Source: Marivivens sp. (GTDB lineage Bacteria > Pseudomonadota > Alphaproteobacteria > Rhodobacterales > Rhodobacteraceae). Taken from it: a DNA stretch of 64,000 nucleotides. Position 1 is the first letter of the stretch, and each line of letters starts with the position of its first letter. Where the stretch lies: positions 62,001 to 126,000 of the forward strand of contig JAHEBU010000007.1 in assembly GCA_024642115.1 (NCBI GenBank), in the 5' to 3' direction. Positions 16,453-24,202 of the stretch are shown here, one piece after another. Made by a program: the position numbers and the translations under genes. The notes beneath the pieces are model-generated. The model did not search any database. It saw only the letters and a program-made list of their open reading frames with translations, and had not been told where the DNA came from.

Positions 16453-16913
16453 GCGGAGCCCACGCCGGGGGTGCCGTCGAGCGTGGTAAAGTATTTTTCG
16501 CCGGTCAGATCGTTCCAGTGCAGGACCCGGTCATGATCGGGATAGGTGACCGTGTCGTGATCCGCGCGGGCCCCGACGACAAGGTAGGTCGCAGGTTCGA
16601 CCCCTTCGTTCTTGAGGTAGTGGCCGACGGGCACGCCCGCTTTGAAACAGGCGGCCTGTCCGGGGAGTAGAGGGGTGGCGACCCCGCCTTCGTACACCGT
16701 CACCTTGCCGGTGAGCATGTAGATGAATTCGTCCTCGCGCGCGTGCCAATGGCAGAGCGACGACCGCGAGCCAGGTGGCAGGGTCTGCACGAACGCGCCG
16801 AACTGGGTCAGCCCGCCGGTATCGCTGAACTTGAGGTCGGTGGCGGGGCCGGTCGGTTCGACGCCGGGGGCGAGAGTTTCGATCCGGGCGTCGGCGGGGG
16901 CAATGATCGGCAT
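16431..16913 (-). CDS. cupin domain protein (tandem copy 2)
   Basis: The 160-residue single-domain cupin has motif 1 around residues 60-80 (C-H-W-H-A-R-E-D-E-F-I-Y, giving two histidines and a glutamate as metal ligands). Motif 2 lies about 100-115 with P-V-G-H-Y. It is a close relative of the next gene, with the same length and the same terminal D-L-T-G/A-type lines, so the pair came from tandem duplication. The substrate is unknown; some single-domain cupins isomerise or oxidise small acids. The 15-base gap suggests co-transcription with its copy. Confidence 0.8.
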   Translation of the reverse strand: MPIIAPADARIETLAPGVEPTGPATDLKFSDTGGLTQFGAFVQTLPPGSRSSLCHWHAREDEFIYMLTGKVTVYEGGVATPLLPGQAACFKAGVPVGHYLKNEGVEPATYLVVGARADHDTVTYPDHDRVLHWNDLTGEKYFTTLDGTPGVGSAYRLPGA

Positions 16914-16928
16914 GGCGGGTCTGTCCTT

Positions 16929-17411
16929 TCAGGCGCCGGGCAAGAGATAGGCCGATTCGACGCCGGGGGTGCCATCCAGAGTGGTAAAGGTCGTGGTTCC
17001 GGCCGCATCGTCGCGGACATATTTGCGGTCATGGTCGGGATAGGTCACTTCGTCCCGTGGGGCTCTGGTGCCAATCACGAGGTAGGTCGCATCCGACGTC
17101 CCTTCGTTTTTCAGGAAGTGACCGACCGGCACGCCCGCCTTGAAACAGGCCGCCTGCCCGGGCGTCAGGGTCGAAGCGGTGCCGCCTTCGTAGACCGTCA
17201 CCGAACCGGTGAGCATGTATATCATCTCGTCCTCTTCCCGGTGCCAGTGACACAGCGACGAGCGCGAACCGGGCGGCAGCACTTCGACAAAGGCGCCGAA
17301 CTGGGTCAGCCCGCCGCTGTCGCTGAACCTGATGCCGGTTGCGGGGCCGCAGGGCGTGTCGTTGGCGGTGATGATTTCGACATGGGCGTCGGATGGGGTG
17401 ATGACGGGCAT
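16929..17411 (-). CDS. cupin domain protein (tandem copy 1)
   Basis: This 160-residue cupin is paralogous to the gene 15 bases downstream and shares the metal-site motif C-H-W-H-x-E-E-D-E-M-I-Y and the P-V-G-H-F second motif. The start was set at the ATG at 17411 because it aligns with the start of the copy (M-P-V/I-I); a longer in-frame start adds unrelated residues. The ribosome site aaaggaa lies about 8 bases upstream. The leader upstream contains a copy of a 32-base dispersed element. Confidence 0.8.
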   Translation of the reverse strand: MPVITPSDAHVEIITANDTPCGPATGIRFSDSGGLTQFGAFVEVLPPGSRSSLCHWHREEDEMIYMLTGSVTVYEGGTASTLTPGQAACFKAGVPVGHFLKNEGTSDATYLVIGTRAPRDEVTYPDHDRKYVRDDAAGTTTFTTLDGTPGVESAYLLPGA

Positions 17412-17448
17412 GGGGCGGTTCCTTTGGACCTGGGCCGATCCTGATGGT

Positions 17449-17480
17449 TTCACCTTGCAATAACAACTCCCGCCGGAGGC
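17449..17480 (+). repeat. dispersed 32-base element, copy A
   Basis: This is one of three copies in the window (others at 35360-35391 and 40804-40835) and differs from them at one base (A instead of C at position 12). It ends in a small hairpin CTCC-CGCC-GGAG. Copy A lies upstream of the cupin gene, reading away from it. Confidence 0.8.
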
Positions 17481-17502
17481 GTTTGTCCCGCGTCAGCGGG
17501 GC

Positions 17503-17533
17503 AAATAAAAAGGGCCGGTGTTTCCACCGGCCC
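17503..17533 (-). terminator. Rho-independent terminator of the Bax-inhibitor-1 gene
   Basis: On the minus strand a perfect 9-pair stem (17533-17525 with 17520-17512) with the loop GAAA is followed by TTTTTATTT. It lies 24 bases after the stop codon. Confidence 0.92.
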
Positions 17534-17556
17534 CTATGTCGTTCTCTCGGGTCCGC

Positions 17557-18336
17557 TTATCTGCGGTCGCCGAACAGTTGCAGCAGGAACATGAACATGT
17601 TGATGAAGTCGAGGTAGAGGTTCAGCGCCCCCATGATCGCCGACTTGCCCAACCATTCGGCGTCGCCGGTGGCCGCATGTTCAATGTAGATGTTCTTGAT
17701 CTTTTGGGTGTCATAGGCGGTCAGCCCAGCGAAGATCAGAACACCGATGCCCGAAATCGCGAACATCACAGCAGGCGATTGCAGGAAGATGTTGACGATA
17801 GAGGCCACCAGCAGACCGATCACGCCCATGATCAGGAACGATCCCCAACCCGAGATGTCCTTTTTCGTGGTGTACCCCCAGAGCGACAGGCCCGCAAAGG
17901 CCACGGCCGTAATCAGGAACATCTGCACGATCGAGAAGCCCGTGTAGATCAGAAAGATCGACGAGATCGACAGGCCCATCGCGGCTGCGAAGGCGTAAAA
18001 GTACAGCTGCGCCGACGCGGCCGACAGCCGGTTGATGAGCGCGCCGAAGCCGAACACCATGATCAGCGGCAGGAACATGACCACCCATTTCAGCGGCGAC
18101 GTATAGAGCGTCACACCGAACGAGGTCAGATATTCGCCATTGCCGATCTGGGCGGCGGCGGTCGCGGGATCTGTCGTGACTGCCAGCCCGGAAATCGCCC
18201 AGGCGGCCAGGGCCGTGATCACCATGCCCACGGACATCGTGCCGTAGACCTTGTTCATGTGGGCGCGAAGCCCTTCGTCAATCTGGGCCGTCGAGCGAAC
18301 CCCGCCCACCGTCCGGACCGTGTTATATTCAGCCAT
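17557..18336 (-). CDS. Bax inhibitor-1/YccA family membrane protein
   Basis: Seven hydrophobic segments span this 259-residue protein. The BI-1 motif near the C-terminus (A-L-N-L-Y-L-D-F-I-N-M-F) and the T-A-Y-D-T-Q region match the YccA/YbhL branch. Bacterial members are inner-membrane proteins tied to proton-driven calcium leak and to modulation of FtsH proteolysis. The ATG at 18336 is 7 bases from a strong ribosome site (ttggagg), so the longer in-frame start was rejected. A terminator follows, so it is monocistronic. A possible heat-shock promoter lies 60-90 bases upstream. Confidence 0.88.
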   Translation of the reverse strand: MAEYNTVRTVGGVRSTAQIDEGLRAHMNKVYGTMSVGMVITALAAWAISGLAVTTDPATAAAQIGNGEYLTSFGVTLYTSPLKWVVMFLPLIMVFGFGALINRLSAASAQLYFYAFAAAMGLSISSIFLIYTGFSIVQMFLITAVAFAGLSLWGYTTKKDISGWGSFLIMGVIGLLVASIVNIFLQSPAVMFAISGIGVLIFAGLTAYDTQKIKNIYIEHAATGDAEWLGKSAIMGALNLYLDFINMFMFLLQLFGDRR

Positions 18337-18395
18337 TGTATCCTCCAAGGTTGAACTTTGGTTCCGCGCGGGCGCGCGGGTTGCCTTGGGATGGC

Positions 18396-18424
18396 ATATT
18401 GGCAGGCTGAGGGAGCATTTCAAG
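18396..18424 (-). promoter_or_regulatory. possible RpoH (heat-shock) promoter of the BI-1 gene
   Basis: On the minus strand CTTGAAA (18424-18418) is followed after 14 bases by GCCAATAT (18403-18396), a partial match to the RpoH -10 consensus CCCCATNT. The -35 is a full match and the -10 agrees at five of seven fixed positions. Confidence 0.35.
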
Positions 18425-18492
18425 AACTCTGGCGCAGGAACGCGCCAAAGCTGACCAGTTTTGTCATGAAAGTGACTGAGCCGGCATCAAAC

Positions 18493-18711
18493 TCAGCGCA
18501 GCCAATGGCTTGGCACGTCCCAAAGGGGCTTTTGCGCCTCTGTCATGGCTTCGGCGCGGGTCAGTCCCAGATCGTCGAGCCGTGCTGCGTCAAGTTCGCG
18601 CAGGGCGCGCCGCTGGGCATGGAGGGCCGGAATGGCGGCCAGCCATTTCACGATCGGCAGACCCGAGGTCCGGGAAGCGCGGGCGGGGAAGTAGCGAGTG
18701 GTGACGGACAT
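18493..18711 (-). CDS. DUF1127 (YjiS-like) small protein
   Basis: The 72-residue basic protein has the DUF1127 core (R-R-A-L-R-E-L-D-x-x-x-L-x-D-L-G-L-T-R) near its C-terminus. In Rhodobacter and Agrobacterium small DUF1127 proteins bind RNA or affect phosphate and RNA metabolism; here only the family is certain. The ATG at 18711 follows the ribosome site aaaggaca; a longer in-frame start adds residues without match. It is divergent from the LysR gene, with a 120-base shared region. Confidence 0.82.
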   Translation of the reverse strand: MSVTTRYFPARASRTSGLPIVKWLAAIPALHAQRRALRELDAARLDDLGLTRAEAMTEAQKPLWDVPSHWLR

Positions 18712-18759
18712 GGCGTGTCCTTTCGATTTGCTGATGATTGCGACGTGTCTGATCGGTAT

Positions 18760-18779
18760 GGTTGATATATGGAGCAACC
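18760..18779. promoter_or_regulatory. inverted repeat in the DUF1127/LysR divergent region
   Basis: GGTTG (18760-18764) and CAACC (18775-18779) are arms of an interrupted palindrome with a 10-base AT-rich centre. It lies between two divergent starts, as is usual for a LysR-type operator. This is only a short match. Confidence 0.35.
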
Positions 18780-18831
18780 TGCGTCATATTGAAAATGAAT
18801 GTTTAGCAAGTGACACATCAAGGATCGTGAT

Positions 18832-19713
18832 ATGCCCCGTAACCTCGACCTGACCGCCCTGCGCTCGTTCGTAACTGTCGCCGAGGCCGGCGGTGTGACC
18901 CGTGCCGCAGGGGTGATGAACCTGACCCAATCGGCGGTTTCGATGCAACTGAAACGGCTGGAGGAGATGCTGGGCCTGACCCTGCTCGACCGGTCCGCCC
19001 GCACCATCGGCCTGACCCCCGCTGGCGAACAGTTGCTATCCTATGCCCGGCGGATGCTGTCGGTGAATGACGAAATCTTTAGCCGCATGACCGCCCAGCA
19101 GTTCGAGGGCGAGGTGACTTTGGGCGTTCCGCACGACATCATCTATCCGGTGATCCCCACAATCCTGCAACGCTTTGCCGCCGAATATCCGCGCGTTCGG
19201 GTGCAACTTGTGTCGTCGTTCACCCGCACGCTCAAGGACCAGTTTCGCCGGGGAGAAGCCGATATCATCCTGACCACAGAGGATGACTGCGATTCCGGGG
19301 GCCGCACGCTGGCTACGGTGCCGTTGGTCTGGGTCGGTGCGCCGGGCGGGCAGGCGTGGCGGCAGCGCCCGCTGCGATTGGCCTACGAGGAACGCTGCAT
19401 CTTTCGCCAAGGGGTCCAGCGCCGTCTGGACGAGGCGGGTATCCCTTGGGAAATGGCTGTCGAGACCAATTCGAGTCGCACGATCGAGGCGACGGTCAGT
19501 GCCGATCTTGCCGTCCATTCCATGCTGGCGGGAACCGAACCCCGCCATTTTGAACAGATCGCCCACGGTGGCGCCTTGCCCGATCTGCGCCACGTCAACA
19601 TCAACATGTATGTGAGCGACCCGCGTGACGGGCCGATGGTGCCTGACATGGCGGCGATGATCCTGTCGGCCTATCAGGCGCGCCAGCCCGTTGCCCATCT
19701 TGTCAGGGCGTAA
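18832..19713 (+). CDS. LysR family transcriptional regulator
   Basis: The 293-residue product has the N-terminal winged helix-turn-helix of LysR proteins (about 5-65; L-R-S-F-V-T-V-A-E and the S-Q-S-A-V-S-M-Q-L-K-R-L-E recognition region). A periplasmic-binding-like effector domain (about 90-290) follows. The effector is not known. LysR proteins often regulate the divergent gene, which here is DUF1127. The ATG is preceded by gatcgtgat and no strong ribosome site. The last 11 bases overlap the end of the convergent quinone oxidoreductase gene. Confidence 0.9.
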   Translation: MPRNLDLTALRSFVTVAEAGGVTRAAGVMNLTQSAVSMQLKRLEEMLGLTLLDRSARTIGLTPAGEQLLSYARRMLSVNDEIFSRMTAQQFEGEVTLGVPHDIIYPVIPTILQRFAAEYPRVRVQLVSSFTRTLKDQFRRGEADIILTTEDDCDSGGRTLATVPLVWVGAPGGQAWRQRPLRLAYEERCIFRQGVQRRLDEAGIPWEMAVETNSSRTIEATVSADLAVHSMLAGTEPRHFEQIAHGGALPDLRHVNINMYVSDPRDGPMVPDMAAMILSAYQARQPVAHLVRA

Positions 19714-20659
19714 CGACGACCTTGCCGGTGGCCGCCCGGCTACGCAAAAGCTCCAGCGCCTCGCCCGCTCGGTCCAGCGGCACAACGTGGCTGACATGTG
19801 GATGCAGCTTGCCTTGCGCGTGCCAGTCCATCAGCGTCGCCAGGCTGTCGGTCAGGATTTCGGGTGCAAAGCCCAGATACCCGCCCCAATAGAAGCCGAT
19901 CACGTCGATATTCTTGACCAGCAGGATGTTGGCGGGGAATTGCGGGATGTCGCCGCTGGCAAATCCGATGGTGATATAGCGCGCCTCACGATTACAGGCC
20001 GAGAGCGCCGCCTTGGCCATTGGCCCACCGACCGGATCATAGACCACGTCGACCCCGCCCAGCGCCTTGAGTTCCGCCTTTAGGTCGCAGTCGGCATCGA
20101 GGGTCACATCTGCCCCGGCAGCTTGTGCCACGGCAAGTTTGTCCGCCCCACGCGCCACCGCGATAACCCGTGCCCCCAGCAGTTTGCCGGTTTCCACCGC
20201 CGTCAGCCCCACGCCGCCCGCCGCCCCCAGCACCAAAAGCGTCTCGCCCGCCTTCAGACGTCCCCGCCGCGCAAGTGCCAGATGCGAGGTCCCGTAGGCC
20301 ACCTGAAATCCTGCGGCCACATCGTCGGGCATGGTGTCAGGAACCGCCCGACACCGACCGGCGTCAAAGAGCCCCATATCGGCGAGGCCACCGCTTCCGC
20401 CGAACACGGCGACGCGCGTGCCAAGGGCGGGGGTGGTCACGCCGGGACCTTGGGCCACGACCGTCCCGCAGACCTCCATCCCCAGGGTAAAGGGGGGCGC
20501 GGGGGTGTCCTGATAGGTGCCTTTGGCCATCAGCAGATCGGCAAAATTCAAGCCGCAGGCGGCGATGCGCAGCAGTACCTGTCCGGGACCCGGCACAGGG
20601 TCTGGTTGCATCGTCAATTCTGGCGGTCGGTCAAAGGCCGTCACCTGAAAGCAGCGCAT
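19703..20659 (-). CDS. NADPH:quinone oxidoreductase (zinc-free MDR family)
   Basis: This 318-residue medium-chain dehydrogenase has an N-terminal GroES-like domain (about 1-120) and a Rossmann domain with the nucleotide motif L-G-A-A-G-G-V-G (about 143-150). The zinc-ligand cysteines of alcohol dehydrogenases are absent, so it belongs to the quinone-oxidoreductase branch that uses NADPH. The start at 20659 matches the usual M-R-C-F-Q-V-T-x-F; upstream frame residues are low-complexity. The gene converges on the LysR gene and their ends overlap. Confidence 0.88.
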   Translation of the reverse strand: MRCFQVTAFDRPPELTMQPDPVPGPGQVLLRIAACGLNFADLLMAKGTYQDTPAPPFTLGMEVCGTVVAQGPGVTTPALGTRVAVFGGSGGLADMGLFDAGRCRAVPDTMPDDVAAGFQVAYGTSHLALARRGRLKAGETLLVLGAAGGVGLTAVETGKLLGARVIAVARGADKLAVAQAAGADVTLDADCDLKAELKALGGVDVVYDPVGGPMAKAALSACNREARYITIGFASGDIPQFPANILLVKNIDVIGFYWGGYLGFAPEILTDSLATLMDWHAQGKLHPHVSHVVPLDRAGEALELLRSRAATGKVVVTP

Positions 20660-20925
20660 CGCGAATCCCCCTGACCGAATTTCCGTTGATCCGGGGCAGA
20701 TTAGCCGTCGCCCGGGCGCGGGACCACCCGCATTTGCCCCCAAAATGCTTTGGACCTGCCCTTTTCGACACCCTGACCTATCCTAAAAGTCAGGTAGCGA
20801 ACGCAACCAAAGCGTGTTTTTTTATCGGCACATCTCGCGTGATTGACGCGAAACGCCCGTGGCTTCGTGGAATGGTCTGTTTGCGCTGCGACACTGGGCA
20901 AGGTTTGTTAAGAAGAGGAAACGTT

Positions 20926-21300
20926 ATGAAGCATTCTGTGGACGTCCATGTCGGCAAGCGTATCCGTCACCGTCGCTGGATGAACGGCACCACTCAGCAG
21001 CAATTGGCCGAGAGGGTGGGGATCAAGTTTCAGCAGATCCAGAAGTACGAAACCGGGATGAACCGCGTCAGTGCGTCCCGCCTGTGGGATATTGCCCATT
21101 CGCTGGGTGTGCCTGTGTCCTTTTTCTTTGAGGGGCTGGATGGCCAGATGACCGACGCCCAGATCGAAGGCTCGGATATGCCCGGTGACATCCTGTCGGA
21201 CAAGGAAGCGCTGGAATTGCTGCGATCGTACTATGCGATCCCTGAAAATCAGCGCCGTCGCCTGTTCGATCTGGCCCGCGTTCTGAGCGAGGCGGCCTGA
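20926..21300 (+). CDS. short XRE family transcriptional regulator
   Basis: The 124-residue protein carries a Cro/C1-type helix-turn-helix at residues about 10-65, including the motif T-Q-Q-Q-L-A-E-R-V-G-I-K-F-Q-Q-I-Q-K-Y-E. An acidic C-terminal part may mediate dimerisation. It matches a family widespread in alphaproteobacteria whose targets are mostly unknown. The ATG at 20926 has an excellent ribosome site (aagagga, 8-12 bases upstream). The 266 bases upstream to the oxidoreductase gene hold no other gene; only scattered TTGAC-like hexamers are seen there. Confidence 0.88.
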   Translation: MKHSVDVHVGKRIRHRRWMNGTTQQQLAERVGIKFQQIQKYETGMNRVSASRLWDIAHSLGVPVSFFFEGLDGQMTDAQIEGSDMPGDILSDKEALELLRSYYAIPENQRRRLFDLARVLSEAA

Positions 21301-21373
21301 GCCACCTTGCCCTGTCGCCCGTGCTGCGCTACCGCCTTGGGCCATGACCCAAGGCAAGGTAGGCAGCCCGGCG

Positions 21374-22183
21374 ATGTCCGTTTCCCCTGATCCCGACCTG
21401 TCCCGCGACCTGATCCGCGTGGCCCATCTGTTGGCCGATGCGGCCCGCGTGGAAACCCTGCGGCATTTCCGAACCGCCGCCTTGGTGGCGGATGACAAGG
21501 ACGGCGTGTCCCGCTTTGATCCGGTGACCGAGGGCGACCGTGCTGCCGAACGCGCCATGCGCGCCCTGTTGGCCGAACACCGCCCCGATGACGCCATTCT
21601 GGGCGAGGAATATGGCGCCGCAACCGGGACGACTGGTCTGACCTGGGTTCTGGACCCCATTGACGGAACCCGTGGATTCCTGTGCGGCACCCCGACCTGG
21701 GGTGTCCTGATTTCGGTTGCCGATGCCAGTGGCCCGATCTTTGGCCTGATCGATCAGCCTCATATCGGCGAACGCTTTGCCGGTGGTCTGGGCGTGGCAG
21801 AGGTTGCGGGCCCAAGGGGCAAGGCCGCGTTGAAAACGCGCCCGCCGCGCCCGCTGTCGCAGGCGATTGTCCTGTCCACCTTTCCCGAGGTTGGCACCGC
21901 CACCGAAGGCGCCGCCTTTCACATGGTATCCCGCCGCGCCCGCCTGACCCGGTATGGCATGGATTGCTATGGCTATGCCCTGCTCGCTGCGGGGCAGGTC
22001 GATCTGGTGATCGAGGCCGGGTTGCAGCCCTATGACGTTCAGGCCCCCATCGCCGTGATCGAGGCGGCTGGCGGGATCGTCACCGACTGGCGGGGCGCAC
22101 CGGCCCCGCAGGGAGGCCGCATTCTGGCCTCCGCCAATCCCGCCATCCATGCCGAGGCGCTGGCGATCCTGTCCCGGTTCTGA
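21374..22183 (+). CDS. hisN: histidinol-phosphatase, inositol-monophosphatase-like (HisN type)
   Basis: The metal-binding motifs of the inositol monophosphatase superfamily are present in order: G-E-E-Y-G, then W-V-L-D-P-I-D-G-T-R-G-F, and the late Y-D-V-Q-A-P-I-x-V-I-E-A-A-G-G. Alphaproteobacteria lacking a HisB-type phosphatase use this HisN enzyme for the penultimate histidine step (histidinol phosphate to histidinol). The start at 21374 gives 269 residues; an ATG at 21344 in the same frame would add ten residues but lacks a ribosome site. No his gene is adjacent, so a general inositol or 3'-phosphoadenosine phosphatase role is possible. Confidence 0.78.
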   Translation: MSVSPDPDLSRDLIRVAHLLADAARVETLRHFRTAALVADDKDGVSRFDPVTEGDRAAERAMRALLAEHRPDDAILGEEYGAATGTTGLTWVLDPIDGTRGFLCGTPTWGVLISVADASGPIFGLIDQPHIGERFAGGLGVAEVAGPRGKAALKTRPPRPLSQAIVLSTFPEVGTATEGAAFHMVSRRARLTRYGMDCYGYALLAAGQVDLVIEAGLQPYDVQAPIAVIEAAGGIVTDWRGAPAPQGGRILASANPAIHAEALAILSRF

Positions 22184-22302
22184 TCCTCTTGCCGCGCCGG
22201 GGGCCTTTCCGGTAACGTTTGCGCAACGGTCGCCGAGTCCTTGCTCCCCCTTCTGTCGCGCCCGAACCCGACCCACCGAAGGGGGTGGACAAGGGGAGAG
22301 CC

Positions 22303-23658
22303 ATGACGACCGATATCCTGATCCGTGCTGCCGAGACGATCCTGACAATGGACGATTCCGGGCGTTCCGCCACGGGGGCCGAGTTGACCAAGGGCGATAT
22401 CCTGATCCGGGGTGGTGTCATTGCCGCCGTCGGGCAGGGGATTAACGCCGCGGTTGCACGGGTGGTCCGGGCCGAGGGTTGTGTCGTCACCCCCGGTCTG
22501 GTCAACACCCATCACCATCTCTACCAGACCCTGACCCGCGCGGTGCCGGGCGGGCAGGATGCGCTGTTGTTCGGCTGGCTCAAGACGCTCTATCCGATCT
22601 GGTCCCGCTTTGGCCCCGAAGAGATGTTCGTCTCGGCCCAGATCGGGCTGGCCGAACTGGCGCTGTCGGGCTGCACGACGACCTCGGACCACCTTTACCT
22701 GTTTCCCAACGGGTCGCGGTTGGATGACACCATTGCCGCCGCCGCCGAAGTGGGCCTGCGGTTTCATCCCACGCGCGGGGCGATGAGCATTGGCGAAAGC
22801 GCCGGAGGATTGCCCCCGGACAGCTTGGTCGAGTCCGAGGCGGCCATTCTGGAGGACTGTATCCGCGTCATCGACGCCCACCATGATCCCCGCCCCGGTG
22901 CTATGGTCCGGGTGGGTGTCGCCCCCTGTTCCCCGTTTTCAGTCAGCCGTGACCTGATGCGGGACGCCGCCCTGCTGGCCCGTGACAAGGGCGTCATGCT
23001 GCACACCCATCTGGCCGAGAATGACGAAGACATCGCCTATTCCCTGGCTCAATTCGGTTGTCGTCCGGGGCAGTATGCCGAAGATTTGGGCTGGACCGGC
23101 GCGGATGTCTGGCACGCGCATTGCGTGAAGCTGGACGCGCAAGAGATTGATCTTTTTGCCAGAACCAAGACTGGCGTGGCCCACTGCCCCTGTTCCAACT
23201 GTCGTCTTGGGTCAGGGATTGCCCCCGTCCGCGCCATGCGCGATGCGGGCGTGCGCGTTGGTCTTGGCGTGGACGGATCGGCCAGCAACGACGCAGGCAA
23301 TTTGATGGCCGAGGCGCGGCAGGTGATGCTGTTGCAGCGCGTCGCAGGCGGCGCCGACAAAATGAGCGCCCGCGAGGCGCTGTGGATCGCCACGCGCGGC
23401 GGGGCGCAGGTGCTGGGCCGCGACGACGTGGGCCAGATCGCCGTGGGTCAGCGGGCGGACATCGCGATCTGGGACGTGCGCGGCGTGGAAAGTGCGGGCA
23501 GTTGGGACCCCGCCGCCCTGCTGCTGGCCGGACCGACCCGCGTGCGCGACCTGTTCGTCGAGGGGCGGCAGGTGGTGGCAGACGGACAGATCGTCACCTT
23601 CGATCTGCCCAAGGCGACCCAGCGCCAAAACCGGCTGGCCCGGGCATTGGCCGACTAG
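22303..23658 (+). CDS. 8-oxoguanine deaminase
   Basis: This 451-residue amidohydrolase-superfamily enzyme has the metal motif H70-H71-H72 in N-T-H-H-H-L, the T-H-L-A-E-N motif, H-A-H-C, and the diagnostic C-P-C-S-N-C-R-L-G-S-G followed by V-D-G-S-A-S-N-D. These are the features of the 8-oxoguanine deaminase branch, which converts 8-oxoguanine to urate and ammonia and so salvages oxidised purine. The ATG at 22303 follows a good ribosome site (aggggaga). A second purine deaminase (guanine) lies 540 bases downstream on the other strand. Confidence 0.85.
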   Translation: MTTDILIRAAETILTMDDSGRSATGAELTKGDILIRGGVIAAVGQGINAAVARVVRAEGCVVTPGLVNTHHHLYQTLTRAVPGGQDALLFGWLKTLYPIWSRFGPEEMFVSAQIGLAELALSGCTTTSDHLYLFPNGSRLDDTIAAAAEVGLRFHPTRGAMSIGESAGGLPPDSLVESEAAILEDCIRVIDAHHDPRPGAMVRVGVAPCSPFSVSRDLMRDAALLARDKGVMLHTHLAENDEDIAYSLAQFGCRPGQYAEDLGWTGADVWHAHCVKLDAQEIDLFARTKTGVAHCPCSNCRLGSGIAPVRAMRDAGVRVGLGVDGSASNDAGNLMAEARQVMLLQRVAGGADKMSAREALWIATRGGAQVLGRDDVGQIAVGQRADIAIWDVRGVESAGSWDPAALLLAGPTRVRDLFVEGRQVVADGQIVTFDLPKATQRQNRLARALAD

Positions 23659-23710
23659 ACCAGGTGGCCTCTGCTGCGTTAGGCTCTCTAAAACAAATGG
23701 AGAGGGACAG

Positions 23711-24202
23711 GTGAAACATTGGATGACCGGGCTTGCCGCGATGATCGTGGTATCGGCCTGCACAACTGAAACGGCAACCACACCTGCCTCTGTGTCGCCG
23801 GCTGCCCAGCCTGCGGTTGCTGCCGCGGCGCAAGCGGGCCAATCAAATATGGGCACCTTGTTGAATGCGCAACGCGCGTCCAATGGACTGGGCGCGCTTA
23901 GCCCAAATGCCCTGATTGCCCAATCTGCACAGGCGCATGCGGCGGATATGGTTGCCAACGGATATCTTTCTCATACCGGGCGCAATGGGTCCAATTCCAA
24001 GACCCGGCTGGACGCTGTCGGATATCGCGGGTGTCTGGTTGCGGAAAATATTGCATTTGGTCAGTCGTCAGCGGCCGAGGTGGTGTCAGGCTGGATGGGG
24101 TCGAGCGGGCACCGCGCCAATATCCTGACCGGAGCAATGACCGAGTTCGGCATTGGACGGTCCGGCAATACATGGGTTCTGGTGCTGGCCAAGCCCTGCT
24201 AG
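23711..24202 (+). CDS. CAP-domain lipoprotein
   Basis: The GTG-started 163-residue product has a signal peptide with a lipobox (VSAC, cysteine at about residue 17), an alanine-rich linker and a CAP/SCP domain (about 45-163). CAP features are N-A-Q-R-A-S-N-G-L near its start, the A-x-x-H-A-A-D-M helix, S-H-T-G-R-N-G and S-G-H-R-A-N-I-L. CAP proteins are extracellular and of varied or unknown activity. The codon use is slightly less GC-rich than in neighbours. The last 4 bases overlap the end of the guanine deaminase gene on the other strand. Confidence 0.85.
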   Translation: MKHWMTGLAAMIVVSACTTETATTPASVSPAAQPAVAAAAQAGQSNMGTLLNAQRASNGLGALSPNALIAQSAQAHAADMVANGYLSHTGRNGSNSKTRLDAVGYRGCLVAENIAFGQSSAAEVVSGWMGSSGHRANILTGAMTEFGIGRSGNTWVLVLAKPC

